Shown here: positions 18,423 to 27,296 of the stretch, in pieces
Position numbering within the stretch: the first letter of the stretch is position 1
Layout of the letters: each line of letters starts with the position of its first letter
From: Ktedonobacteria bacterium brp13
Lineage (GTDB): Bacteria > Chloroflexota > Ktedonobacteria > Ktedonobacterales > Ktedonobacteraceae
Direction of reading: 5' to 3'
Length of the DNA: 64,000 nucleotides
Assembly: GCA_015099395.1 (NCBI GenBank)
Contig: AP024096.1
Span: 8,535,485-8,599,484 of the forward strand
Program-made: the position numbers and the translations under genes
Notes under the pieces: generated by a model
What the model saw: only the letters and a program-made list of their open reading frames with translations
Databases searched by the model: none
Told to the model about the DNA's origin: nothing

Positions 18423-19574
18423 TTACGCACGTGTTGTGCTTTGCAAATAAGCTTGATAGTTGATTGTGCCTGTAACCATGACATCAGCACCGGATTGTTG
18501 TACACGAAGGTGATCAAGCGACCATCCATGTTGAATTTGTGCGACACCTCTGCCAGCGATTGCTGTCGGAGCTTGCGCGCCACCGATTACAATGGGAGCG
18601 ATAAAGGTAACAGCGTCATCGATGCACATCTGCTCAAATGCGCTACCGAGTAGTTGCGCCCCACCTTCGAGTAAGACGTGCATGATCCCTTCACCTGCGA
18701 GGGCTTGCAGTGCTGCTAGCAGATCGGCACGACCGGTGGCATCATTAGCAACGGGCAAGACTCGTACTCCAAAGGCGAGCAGGCGTTGTTGTTGTTGCTG
18801 TGTACAGCTTTCGCCAACGATGATTATTGTGCGCTCAGCCAGCGCTGGTTGCAGCAGGGCTAGAGGTTCAGGTAGATCACCATTACTAGCAATGACGACA
18901 CGCCATGGCGCTGGGCGTGTCGTACGCTGTGAGATTGCTTGTTGCTCAGGTGTGAGGCGGACCGTCAGTTGAGCATTGTCGATGCGCGCGGTATTGGCAC
19001 CGATCAAGATCGCATCGACACGGTCTCGTAGGTCGTGTACCCAGGTTCGGGACTCAGGTCCACTGATCCAGCGCGCGTCCCCTGCAATGCTGGCTATCTT
19101 GCCATCGAGGGTCATTGCCCATTTGGCTGTCACATGGGGACGTTGTGTTGTGATATAAGTAGTGAATGGTCGTATCAGTTGACTGGCCTCTATGGTAGGT
19201 TGCATGTGCACGCTGATCCCGGCTGCTTCAAGTTGTGTGATGCCGCGACCAGCGACCAGAGGATTTGGATCAGTCTGGGCTACGAAGACGCGTTGAATAC
19301 CGGCTGCGATGATTGCCTGTGTGCAGGGAGGTGTATGAATAGTCACGCAGCACGGTTCCAATGTCACATAGAGATCGGCGTTCTGTGCCTGCGTGCCAGC
19401 CATTGTCAGCGCTACGATTTCAGCATGTGGACCATATGGTGGGGCAGTTGCGCCTGCACCAACGATGTGACCGTCGCGTACCACGACTGCTCCCACAGGG
19501 GGACGTGGACTGGTACGACCCTCGACCCGATAGGCCTGGATGATAGCTTGTTGCATTGCCTCTGAAGCATCCAC
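18423..19574 (-). CDS. ribD: Bifunctional deaminase / reductase of riboflavin synthesis
   Basis: A 383-residue two-domain protein: a cytidine-deaminase-like N-terminus and a dihydrofolate-reductase-like C-terminus. The zinc site is HAE (about 49-51) and the PCC...PPC cluster (about 73-84). Normally the second motif reads PCxHxGRTPPC; here the middle is VTIHT, a small departure. The reductase domain shows TAKWAMTLDGKIA and WISGPESR. The start is a GTG at 19574 after GAAAGGG. It is the first gene of the operon, about 390 bases downstream of the FMN riboswitch. Confidence 0.93.
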   Translation of the reverse strand: MDASEAMQQAIIQAYRVEGRTSPRPPVGAVVVRDGHIVGAGATAPPYGPHAEIVALTMAGTQAQNADLYVTLEPCCVTIHTPPCTQAIIAAGIQRVFVAQTDPNPLVAGRGITQLEAAGISVHMQPTIEASQLIRPFTTYITTQRPHVTAKWAMTLDGKIASIAGDARWISGPESRTWVHDLRDRVDAILIGANTARIDNAQLTVRLTPEQQAISQRTTRPAPWRVVIASNGDLPEPLALLQPALAERTIIIVGESCTQQQQQRLLAFGVRVLPVANDATGRADLLAALQALAGEGIMHVLLEGGAQLLGSAFEQMCIDDAVTFIAPIVIGGAQAPTAIAGRGVAQIQHGWSLDHLRVQQSGADVMVTGTINYQAYLQSTTRA

Positions 19575-19961
19575 CTGTTTTCTACCCTTTCAAGCTGGCG
19601 AGCGGAGGCCTGATATACATGCCAGGATATATGCTGTATCGGCGGTATCCGTGTTGCCAGGATGGTAAGATGTGCTTCAGGTGAAATGTGGAATAGGAAG
19701 ATGGGGAGAAGGACATATAAATGCTGACCTTTGTTACAGCATTTACATGAGCAATAATGTTGATACAAGCGTATGATAGTCTTCCTGCCGATTTAGCATA
19801 ACCGGAGGTAGAGACTATATCGAATATCATGTACATAAGTGCATGTTACGCACAAATATTCTATGTTACGTGTCTCTTCACAATTGCCTGTAGCAAACAA
19901 CATCGCAATCAGCGCTATACTTAAACTCAAGCATAGAATTGCCTGCTGTTGTCTGTTCGTG
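19575..19961 (-). other. Untranslated leader between the FMN riboswitch and ribD
   Basis: About 390 bases of leader. It should contain the switch's expression platform. I could not identify a convincing terminator or an anti-ribosome-site helix by eye. Confidence 0.4.
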
Positions 19962-20158
19962 TCTTCTCCCATCCGGACTATACCGTCGGCCCCGGAGTTT
20001 CACCGGATCAGCCATAACATGCCTTTATTAAAGATATGTCATGGGTCGCGGACTATACCGCCGATCGGGAATTGGGACGAATGCATAGCGCTGTTATTGT
20101 TTGCCTGTTGTTACAGCAATGCAGACGATGCACTCACTCCCTCACCCTGCCCTGAAGA
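19962..20158 (-). ncRNA. FMN riboswitch (RFN element) with an enlarged helix
   Basis: The minus strand carries the conserved RFN blocks in order: a TCTTCAGGGCAGGGTGA block (20142-20158), AATTCCCG, GGCGGTATAGTCCGCGAC, then GATCCGGTGAAACTCCGG, GCCGACGGTATAGTCCGGAT and GGGAGAAGA (to 19962). FMN binding to this RNA normally shuts down rib expression. In standard examples GGTGA and AATTCCC are almost adjacent; here 68 nt (20074-20141) separate them. The insert can pair with itself (GGGA/TCCC and TGCAT/ATGCA), so it probably lengthens the helix and does not break it. Confidence 0.93.
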
Positions 20159-20231
20159 CAACTCTCATTTTTTTATTCTTATATAAAAGAGTAATCAAAA
20201 ATACCAGAGTTGTCAAGGTATACGATATATT

Positions 20232-21605
20232 TTATTGGATCGTGAGTTGTTTTTCTGCTTTTTTTGCCTGTATCGTACCTGTACGACGGAGTAATGCGCG
20301 CAGAGCAGGTGCTTGCGCACGGCGTGTAGCGGTATGAGTGATACTACTAACCATAAAGATGAAACCGATTAACATTGTCCAGTTCATGAGTGCTGCAATG
20401 CCGAGGAAGGCCAGAATAGGTAGACCCAGGCTGCTTGTGATCAAGTAGAGTAGCCCGAGTAAAAGAATATTGCCCAGGGTGACCGGTATAAGGATCAGCC
20501 AGGAGAATTGCATGAGTTGGTCTGCGCGCAGCCGTGGGAGTGTGCCACGGATCCAGATGAAGACGAGGCTAAGCAGATAGATCTTGGTGATAAAGTAGAT
20601 AGTTCCTAGTATGTTGCCAACGATCTGCCAGGGAAGTGACATATGTGTAGCTGTCAGATAGCCAACGCCAGGACCGGCCCAACCTCCTAGAAATAGTGTC
20701 GTGATAACCCCTGCTACCACAGTCATATTGCCATATTCACCCAGAAAGAAGAAGCCCCAGCGTAGACCGCTATATTCGGTCATATGACCTGCCACGAGTT
20801 CTGATTCTGCTTCTGGGAGATCGAATGGTGAGCGATTGGTTTCGGCTAAACCACAGATATAGTAGATGAGTAGCATCAGTGGTTGGATCAGGAAGAACCA
20901 GCCCCAGGGCGTATTGCCCTCAAAGATGAAGTCAAAGAAAGGGATACCCTTGCCGGGCCAGTTGGCGAGGTTTTGGAAAGAGATAATCTCTCGAATAGAG
21001 ATGGTACCGATGCCGTTGTTCCCTGGATAGCCGGGTAGACCAGCGAGGATGCTGGTTAGCATGATAATACCGATCAATGAGAGCACGAGTGGTAGCTCAT
21101 ATGAGATCATCTGCGCCGCCCCGCGCATGCCTCCGATCAATGCGTATTTACTATTTGAACCCCAGCCAGCCATAATGATGCCGATGATATCTATCGAACT
21201 GACGGCAACCAGATAGATAATACCAGTCGCCAGTCCTGATCCAGGTAAGCCTATGAAAGGAGAGAAGGGCAAGACTGCAAATGCGGCGATCATTGGTGCG
21301 ACAAAGGTCGCCGGAGCGAGCAAAAAGAGCGCTTTGTCACTCCTGGCAGAATGCACATCTTCTTTGGTAAGCATTTTGATAATATCGGCTACAAGCTGTA
21401 ATGTTCCCCACGGACCAGTATGGTAGGGACCCACACGATCCTGCATCCAGGCTATCACTTTACGTTCTAAAAAGTTAATGACGGCGGCGCTAGTGATAGG
21501 GAAGAGGATAGCGAAGATGAGGGTAATGATAAATTGGACAAACTGAAGCGAAAAGATTCCCTGGTACAACTGTTCCCAAATAGTGTTAGCGATTATAATC
21601 ATCAT
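20232..21605 (-). CDS. nuoH: NADH-quinone oxidoreductase subunit H
   Basis: A 457-residue membrane subunit of respiratory complex I, at the quinone-binding junction between the arms. Typical signatures are LERKVIAWMQDRVGPYHTGPWGTLQ (about 46-70, in parts), KMLTKEDVHSARSDK, GMRGAAQMISYELPL (about 160) and LAETNRSPFDLPEAESELVAG (about 255). About eight spans are visible, plus a family-atypical extended C-terminus of some 40 residues. The ATG at 21605 has an AGGAG site. No other nuo gene is near, so this is either an orphan copy or one scattered from a split complex I locus. Confidence 0.93.
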   Translation of the reverse strand: MMIIIANTIWEQLYQGIFSLQFVQFIITLIFAILFPITSAAVINFLERKVIAWMQDRVGPYHTGPWGTLQLVADIIKMLTKEDVHSARSDKALFLLAPATFVAPMIAAFAVLPFSPFIGLPGSGLATGIIYLVAVSSIDIIGIIMAGWGSNSKYALIGGMRGAAQMISYELPLVLSLIGIIMLTSILAGLPGYPGNNGIGTISIREIISFQNLANWPGKGIPFFDFIFEGNTPWGWFFLIQPLMLLIYYICGLAETNRSPFDLPEAESELVAGHMTEYSGLRWGFFFLGEYGNMTVVAGVITTLFLGGWAGPGVGYLTATHMSLPWQIVGNILGTIYFITKIYLLSLVFIWIRGTLPRLRADQLMQFSWLILIPVTLGNILLLGLLYLITSSLGLPILAFLGIAALMNWTMLIGFIFMVSSITHTATRRAQAPALRALLRRTGTIQAKKAEKQLTIQ

Positions 21606-21780
21606 AGAGCAAATCTCCTGAGAGTTCTGTGCGCTAGTAAGAAAGCATATGAATAGTGAGTGAGATCTTTCTCTTCTCTACCGTAGCGCGGCAGGTGGAC
21701 ATTGTCCCTACCTGAATGGGGGGGAGATGGGTAGGGAAAACTGTAGTGAATTGGAGTAGTGTCGTCTGTATCTGTTTTTG

Positions 21781-24621
21781 CTATGAGATGAGATGAAGTT
21801 TCTGTGCATTGGCGAGGGCCTGTACGCGGTTGTGTGCATTGAGTTTGGTGTAGATCTGCTTGAGATACCACTTGACTGTGCTGGGTGCGATGACGAGGGT
21901 TGTGGCGATCTGTTGGTTGGAGAGTCCATGTGCAAGTAAGGCCAGCACCTTTTGTTCGCGTTCACTGAGTATAACTGTTGGTGTTAACTGAGTGGGAACT
22001 GTTGCTGTTTGTTGGTCTAGCACGTTGAGCAGCGTATGTAAGTATATCCGATAATCTTCTGATTCACCTGAATAGGTAGAGAGCAGCCGCAGCAAGAGCG
22101 CTTTGATTGGCTCGCCACGATCGGTGAAGATGCGTATAATATGTTCTGGCTGAGCTAGCAATAGCGTCTGCATTAAGAGGTGTTGAGCCTGGTTAAGTCG
22201 TCCCTGCTTGTAGTAGATGATGGCCTGGCGGGTTTGCATATCGATGCCGCAGCGTGTTTTATCAAGAGCATTTTCCTGGATTTGCTCGAGCCATGCTAGC
22301 GCAGGCTGCACTTTATTCGCCGCAATATAGACATCTATGAGCGCAAGATAAAGAAATTCCTCGATGTACATAGGTTTTTGCACATGAGTAACTCCAGTGC
22401 TCTGAGCCCAATGGAGTGCCTGTTCAATATCGTTGTGGGCAAGAAAGAGTTCAGCACGCAGTGCTCCCAGGAGTAGATGAGAACGCTCCTGGTATGTTTC
22501 GTGTAGTAGGCGTTGCTCCAGGCGTTGGATGAGTGCTTCCGCCTGTTGAACGTTGCCTCTGGCTATTTTAACGCGTATGAGGAAGAGCGCCCCTCGGATA
22601 ACAGGCAGTGGAAATCCCCATTGCAGCCCGAGCTCGATACCTTGTTGGAGCGCTGTCTCTGCTTTATCGATCTCATTCCAATAATAGTAGATTTCACCTA
22701 TACCAAGATACGCCATGCCGAGACTTGCATAGACGCGATCGTAGTGGGCCTGGAGCACGGGCTGAAAACGTGCAGCGGCCTGAAAGAGATGACCGGTATC
22801 AAGTAGGATATAGCCTTGCCCACAGATGCCAGTGATCATCTCGTGGGGATGTTTACTGACGCGCCCGAGAATCTCGGCCTCGTGAAAGTACGTATTAGCT
22901 TCGTTCAGGCAGCCATTGAAAAAGTAGGCTGTGGCAAGGCTAGCCGCGATTGTGCTTTGTAAAGAGGTATCAGTACCTGCCATATTCTCATTTGCCTGTT
23001 TGGCGAGTGCTATGGTTTTTTCAATATCGCCATGAAAGCCAGCAAGTGTGACGCGAACAACTGAGAGAATTGTGCTGAAGGACTGAGGAAGTGTAGAAAA
23101 GGAGACCTGGAGTTGTTCCGCTGTCTGTAGCTGCTCTAGCATATGCATTCGTAAATCGGCTTCTGCGAGTTGCTCAGAGGCAATAAGAGCCACGGTATAA
23201 TACAAAATGATGTCAGGGTGTATCGAGATAAATTCTTCAGGAAGTGCTCCCAACCAACGTAAGAGTAACGTGATTTCGCCTCTCCTAATCATTGCTGTAC
23301 TATATTGCCGGATTAGCTGTGCCGCCTGTGTGAAATTTTGTGCAAGCAGAAAGTGGTTGATCGCTTCGTCGGTATTATTCTGCTGCTCAAACCATTCGCC
23401 AGCACGTTGATGGATTATTGTTGTGTTTGTGTGTGCGTATGGCTCGTATGGTTGGTCGGTCTGAGGATGTTGAGGATGTGCATATTGCTCACGTAGGAAA
23501 TCGGCGAACAGGGGGTGATAGCGATACCACTGCTGGTGCTCATCGAGTGGGATGAGGAAGAGACGTGCCTGTTTGAGATAGGTGAGGATCGCCTGACTCT
23601 CATGGTGTTGCAGGATCGCATCACAGAGTGAGGCACTGAAATGGTCAAGTTGCGAGGTCGTGAGGAGAAAGTGCTGAACCTGTATTGTTTGCCGGCTCAA
23701 AATCTCTGTTGCAAGATATTCCATGATGGTATCGTGATTCTGGTCGAGCGATGCAATAAATTGTGTCCTATCAGGTTGATCTTGCAAACCAAGTGCGACT
23801 AACTGCAAGACAGCAACCAGACCGATTGTACGGGTCATCAGCATCTCAATATCGTTAGGTGTGAGTTGAAGATGCATACTTTGCTGAAAAAAGGTGCCGG
23901 CTTCTTCAGGTGTGAAGCGAAGATGATCGGTACGCAGTTCCATGAGTTGACCTTGCATACGGAGGCGAGGCCGTATAAAGGGTGGATCATGATGCGTACT
24001 AATAACTAGATGTAGCTGCGGTGGTAGATGCTCAATAAGGAGAGAGATGGCTTGATGGATCGCTTGCGTTGTAATTACATGATAGTCATCCAGGATAAGT
24101 ACCAGTGGTCGGTTCTGTGTAGGTAGAGTAGGTGGAGTAGGTAGAGCATGAAGTGCTTGTAGGATGGTACTAAGCAATGTTTCTGGCGTTAGAGTAGCCA
24201 GTGCGTACGATGATACTGTCGCTGCAATGTTGTTGGACTGATGAGATGAGGAAGCGGATAGTGTACTCGTAGGCTTTGTATCGAATGCAGCAGCAGTGAC
24301 ATTGAGAAGATGCTGGAATGCAGACATGAACAGTGACCAGAAGTTCGACGGATCGTTGTCCTGCTCTTCCAGGGATATCCAGGAGACCGCAATCGCTCTT
24401 TGTTGCAATGAGGTATACCAGGAACTTAAGAGTGTGCTCTTGCCTGCCCCAGGGAGCGCAGCGACCAATGTAAGTTTACGTTCAAGCCCGCGATTGAGCA
24501 TTGTTACTAATTGTGGGCGCGTAATCTCATGCGAAGGCGCAACTGGCGGTTGCTGTCTCAGTCTGAATAAATTGTATGCAGTTTGTCTATCATCTGGTGA
24601 CTGCTCTTGTATTCGCTCCAT
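21781..24621 (-). CDS. MalT-like LuxR-family ATP-dependent transcriptional regulator
   Basis: A 946-residue STAND-type regulator. The P-loop is LVAALPGAGKST (about 53-63), followed by the LILDDYH Walker B near 175-180. The winged-helix part and about ten TPR-like helical repeats fill residues 400-840. The C-terminal LuxR helix-turn-helix (about 880-940) shows LSEREQKVLALLAHGLSNQQIA and VIAPSTVKWYLKQIYTKL in parts. In MalT an inducer and ATP drive oligomerisation that activates transcription. The inducer here is unknown. The divergently placed SDR gene is a possible target; that is inference from position. Confidence 0.92.
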   Translation of the reverse strand: MERIQEQSPDDRQTAYNLFRLRQQPPVAPSHEITRPQLVTMLNRGLERKLTLVAALPGAGKSTLLSSWYTSLQQRAIAVSWISLEEQDNDPSNFWSLFMSAFQHLLNVTAAAFDTKPTSTLSASSSHQSNNIAATVSSYALATLTPETLLSTILQALHALPTPPTLPTQNRPLVLILDDYHVITTQAIHQAISLLIEHLPPQLHLVISTHHDPPFIRPRLRMQGQLMELRTDHLRFTPEEAGTFFQQSMHLQLTPNDIEMLMTRTIGLVAVLQLVALGLQDQPDRTQFIASLDQNHDTIMEYLATEILSRQTIQVQHFLLTTSQLDHFSASLCDAILQHHESQAILTYLKQARLFLIPLDEHQQWYRYHPLFADFLREQYAHPQHPQTDQPYEPYAHTNTTIIHQRAGEWFEQQNNTDEAINHFLLAQNFTQAAQLIRQYSTAMIRRGEITLLLRWLGALPEEFISIHPDIILYYTVALIASEQLAEADLRMHMLEQLQTAEQLQVSFSTLPQSFSTILSVVRVTLAGFHGDIEKTIALAKQANENMAGTDTSLQSTIAASLATAYFFNGCLNEANTYFHEAEILGRVSKHPHEMITGICGQGYILLDTGHLFQAAARFQPVLQAHYDRVYASLGMAYLGIGEIYYYWNEIDKAETALQQGIELGLQWGFPLPVIRGALFLIRVKIARGNVQQAEALIQRLEQRLLHETYQERSHLLLGALRAELFLAHNDIEQALHWAQSTGVTHVQKPMYIEEFLYLALIDVYIAANKVQPALAWLEQIQENALDKTRCGIDMQTRQAIIYYKQGRLNQAQHLLMQTLLLAQPEHIIRIFTDRGEPIKALLLRLLSTYSGESEDYRIYLHTLLNVLDQQTATVPTQLTPTVILSEREQKVLALLAHGLSNQQIATTLVIAPSTVKWYLKQIYTKLNAHNRVQALANAQKLHLIS

Positions 24622-24845
24622 CTGCTTCCCTTTCCGTGGTGGTACGTGCTTATATGCGCATTATAGCACTTATAACGCTTTATAATGATTGCGATACAAC
24701 AATAATAAACGATTTAAATGCATTAACATTTGCCGTATATATGGATATCGAAAAGCATGTATAGATGCTATACTATAAATGTGTACAGTGTTGTCTGGTG
24801 TAATAAGTCATGCTGCTTGTTCAATACTATGGGAGTTGGTAGTAT

Positions 24846-25691
24846 ATGCGAGACTTTCAATCGAAGGTAGCAGTCATTACTGGGGCGGCTAGCGGGATCG
24901 GGCGTGGGCTTGCTGAAAAGTGTGTACATGAGGGGATGCGGGTGGTACTGGCAGATGTAGAAAAGGCTCCGTTGCAGCAAGTGGCAGAGGCATTGAGCGC
25001 TCAAGGTGCCCGCGTGCTGCCAGTGCATGTAGACGTTTCTCAGGCCAGCGAAGTTGAAGGCCTGGCTGAGCAAGCCTTTTCAACCTTTGGTGGTGTGCAT
25101 CTGCTGTTTAATAACGCAGGAGTGGGCGCTGGAACGACCGTTTGGGATAGTAGCCTGACCGATTGGGAGTGGGTGCTGGGGGTGAATCTATGGGGTGTAA
25201 TCCATGGGGTTCGCTATTTCGTACCGCGGATGCTTGCTCAAAATGAAGAGTGTCATATCGTGAATACGGCCTCTTCGGAAGGGGTTACACTGCATTCAGG
25301 GTTGGGCGTCTATCGCGTCTCCAAATTTGGAGTAGTGGCGTTAACGGAGACATTAGCCGTAGAGTTAGCAGAACGTGCTGCAAAGATAAAAGTGTCTATG
25401 CTTTGTCCAGAGTGGGTGAATACGCGCATCGTGGACTCGGACCGTAATCGCCCGGCTGAGTTGCGCAATGAAGAGCCACAATCACCAGAGTCTGCTGCAG
25501 CAGTAGCTTTTCTGCGTCAGGCAGCAGCACAAGGGATGCCACCTTCAGAGGTTGCAGAGGCAGTTTTTGATGCTATACAACAAGAAAAGTTCTATATTTT
25601 TACGCATCCGACAACTAAATTTGGTGCACAGGTGCGTGCCGATGACATCCTCAACGAACGCAACCCGCGTGATGTGCTACATCTCTCCTGA
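24846..25691 (+). CDS. Short-chain dehydrogenase/reductase
   Basis: A 281-residue classical SDR. The nucleotide-binding motif is TGAASGIG (about 13-20), the core motif NNAG at about 89-92, the Ser in NTASSEG and the catalytic Tyr/Lys in VYRVSKFG (about 155-162). An Asp after the second strand (VVLADVEK) favours NAD over NADP. The C-terminal region (THPTTKFGAQVRADDIL) resembles SDRs often annotated as oxidoreductases of unknown substrate. The ATG has a GGGAG site about 12 bases upstream. It is divergent from the LuxR regulator. Confidence 0.9.
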   Translation: MRDFQSKVAVITGAASGIGRGLAEKCVHEGMRVVLADVEKAPLQQVAEALSAQGARVLPVHVDVSQASEVEGLAEQAFSTFGGVHLLFNNAGVGAGTTVWDSSLTDWEWVLGVNLWGVIHGVRYFVPRMLAQNEECHIVNTASSEGVTLHSGLGVYRVSKFGVVALTETLAVELAERAAKIKVSMLCPEWVNTRIVDSDRNRPAELRNEEPQSPESAAAVAFLRQAAAQGMPPSEVAEAVFDAIQQEKFYIFTHPTTKFGAQVRADDILNERNPRDVLHLS

Positions 25692-25724
25692 AGTGTCTCG
25701 TTGTTAACTTTGGATGTTGTCGCG

Positions 25725-25756
25725 GAACTGCTACAGAGTCATTCGTGTAGCAGTTC
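25725..25756 (+). terminator. Hairpin terminator after the SDR gene
   Basis: Arms 25725-25735 and 25746-25756 form an 11-bp perfect stem with a 10-nt loop, followed by a short T-rich stretch. Confidence 0.75.
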
Positions 25757-25889
25757 TGTTGGGGCTCAACTAGATTACGAAACATGGTGTAGCGGTAGTG
25801 TGTTTATTAATTGCGTTTATTATATGCCTACCGCATTCAACACTTTTTATTTTTTTACAATCCTGTGAATGTGTGATAGAATACAACGT

Positions 25890-27212
25890 ATGAAAACAGT
25901 GATATCTGCAAAGCTTAAACTGAATACAACTCCAGAGCAGTTTCATCAATTGCGTGCTACTCAATTGGCATATCGAGACTCTCTCAATTTTGTGAGTCAC
26001 TATGCATTTGAACATGATAAGATGAGCAATAAGATTGCTTTGCAAGATGGAACCTATCATGATCTCCGCGCTCGTTTTCATCTGCCCTCTCAAATGGCTT
26101 GTAGCGTTCCCAGACAAGTCGGTGCAACCTACAAGGGGTTGTGGACAAAGGTCAAAAAGAATGCAGAGGATCGCAAGGCAGGTCGTACGAAGAAGCGATA
26201 CAAGGGACTTGATCATGCTCCAACGTATGTATCTCCTACCCTGACCTATCAATACAAGAAAGACTACAGTTTTAAGACTGACAATCATGTGAGTATTCTG
26301 AGTCTGGAAGGGCGTGTCGTTGTTCCTTATACTGGATACAATCAACATGTTGCCTTGATCCAAAGGGAGGCTGAAATCGGTGCTGCCAAACTGTGGTACG
26401 ACAAACCCAAGAAACAGTTCTATCTGCTGGTTTCTCTTGAGATTGAGATAGCGGACCCAACACCAGCAACCCATACGGGTATTGTCGGTGTTGATGTGGG
26501 TGTTCGCTACTTGGCAGTAACCAGCACGACACGGGGAGATCGCGCCTTTCATTCTGGCAAGAAGATAGTTCCCAAAGCCAATCATTATGCGAGACTGAGA
26601 AAGCGTCTGCAAAGAAAAGGCACTCGCTCTGCTACCCGCCGTCTGGTGGTGATTAGTGGACGAGAGAGACGGTTGAAAGCTGACGCAAATCATGTGGTCT
26701 CTAAGCGCATTGCCACACGACACCCCAATAGTCTGATCGGATTGGAACGTTTGACAGACATCAGAGATCGCACCAAACACAAGCATGGCAAACATGCGAG
26801 CAAGAAGCAGAGGAAAGCCAATGCTGTCTACGCCAAGTGGTCCTTTGCTGAGTTGCAAGGCATGATAGCATATAAGGCTCTCATGCAGAGTTCGATGGCA
26901 ATCAAGGTAGATGCTAACTACACAAGCCAAGCGTGTCCGATGTGCGGACATACCTGCCCTGAGAATCGTCCTCAAAAAGGTTTGATGTTCATCTGTCAAA
27001 ACTGCCATTATACGTTACACGCCGATCTTCTCGGTGCCAAGAATATCACGATGCGAATGTTGCTCGTTCGGCAAGACTGGACGAGTACGGGCATATTGTC
27101 AGAATGCCCTGATGTGTCAGACAAAGAAGCCAAAGCTGCACGCCTGCGAAGGTATGCAGAGTTGCGGTGGAGTCTAGACACAAGCCCCTCGGATTTATCC
27201 AGGGGTATTTGA
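25890..27212 (+). CDS. tnpB: TnpB, RNA-guided RuvC nuclease, catalytic residues intact (second, divergent type)
   Basis: A 440-residue TnpB starting at the ATG at 25890 (the frame is open seven codons further up). RuvC-I Asp202 is in GIVGVDVGVRYLAV, RuvC-II Glu286 in LIGLERLTDIRD, RuvC-III Asp379 in LHADLLGAKNI. Four Cys at 349, 352, 369 and 372 form the zinc finger (CPMC...CQNC). It is clearly a different subfamily from the TnpB at 14186-15742: lengths and zinc-finger spacing differ. Its guide RNA would be expected at the 3' end. Confidence 0.9.
   Translation: MKTVISAKLKLNTTPEQFHQLRATQLAYRDSLNFVSHYAFEHDKMSNKIALQDGTYHDLRARFHLPSQMACSVPRQVGATYKGLWTKVKKNAEDRKAGRTKKRYKGLDHAPTYVSPTLTYQYKKDYSFKTDNHVSILSLEGRVVVPYTGYNQHVALIQREAEIGAAKLWYDKPKKQFYLLVSLEIEIADPTPATHTGIVGVDVGVRYLAVTSTTRGDRAFHSGKKIVPKANHYARLRKRLQRKGTRSATRRLVVISGRERRLKADANHVVSKRIATRHPNSLIGLERLTDIRDRTKHKHGKHASKKQRKANAVYAKWSFAELQGMIAYKALMQSSMAIKVDANYTSQACPMCGHTCPENRPQKGLMFICQNCHYTLHADLLGAKNITMRMLLVRQDWTSTGILSECPDVSDKEAKAARLRRYAELRWSLDTSPSDLSRGI
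27185..27205 (+). ncRNA. Putative omega-RNA 3' end / right-end hairpin of the second tnpB element
   Basis: CCCCT...AGGGG with an inner GGAT/ATCC forms a stable hairpin across the last codons of tnpB, where the guide-RNA scaffold lies in this family. Position-based prediction only. Confidence 0.4.
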
Positions 27213-27221
27213 CATTGCACC

Positions 27222-27249
27222 TACCTATTTTGTAACGGTAAAATAGGTA
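27222..27249. terminator. AT-rich hairpin after the second tnpB element
   Basis: ACCTATTTT and AAAATAGGT pair perfectly around an 8-nt loop. It may be a terminator or part of the element's end. Confidence 0.5.
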
Positions 27250-27296
27250 TTGTCGTATTACTATATAGATATGCATGAAGCTACGTCTCGTAACGC

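Larger units (their letters stand above)
25785..27250 (+). mobile_element. IS200/IS605-type element encoding only TnpB, copy 2 (approximate limits)
   Basis: The gene is flanked by a left-end inverted repeat (arms 25792-25798 and 25828-25834, GCGGTAG/CTACCGC) and a right-end hairpin at 27185-27205 overlapping the stop region. No tnpA is present. The element lies between the SDR and the propeller-like protein and breaks no recognisable gene. Confidence 0.65.

Noticed and set aside
25770..27008. 412-codon minus-strand frame
   Set aside because: Shadow of the second tnpB gene; no protein-like motifs.
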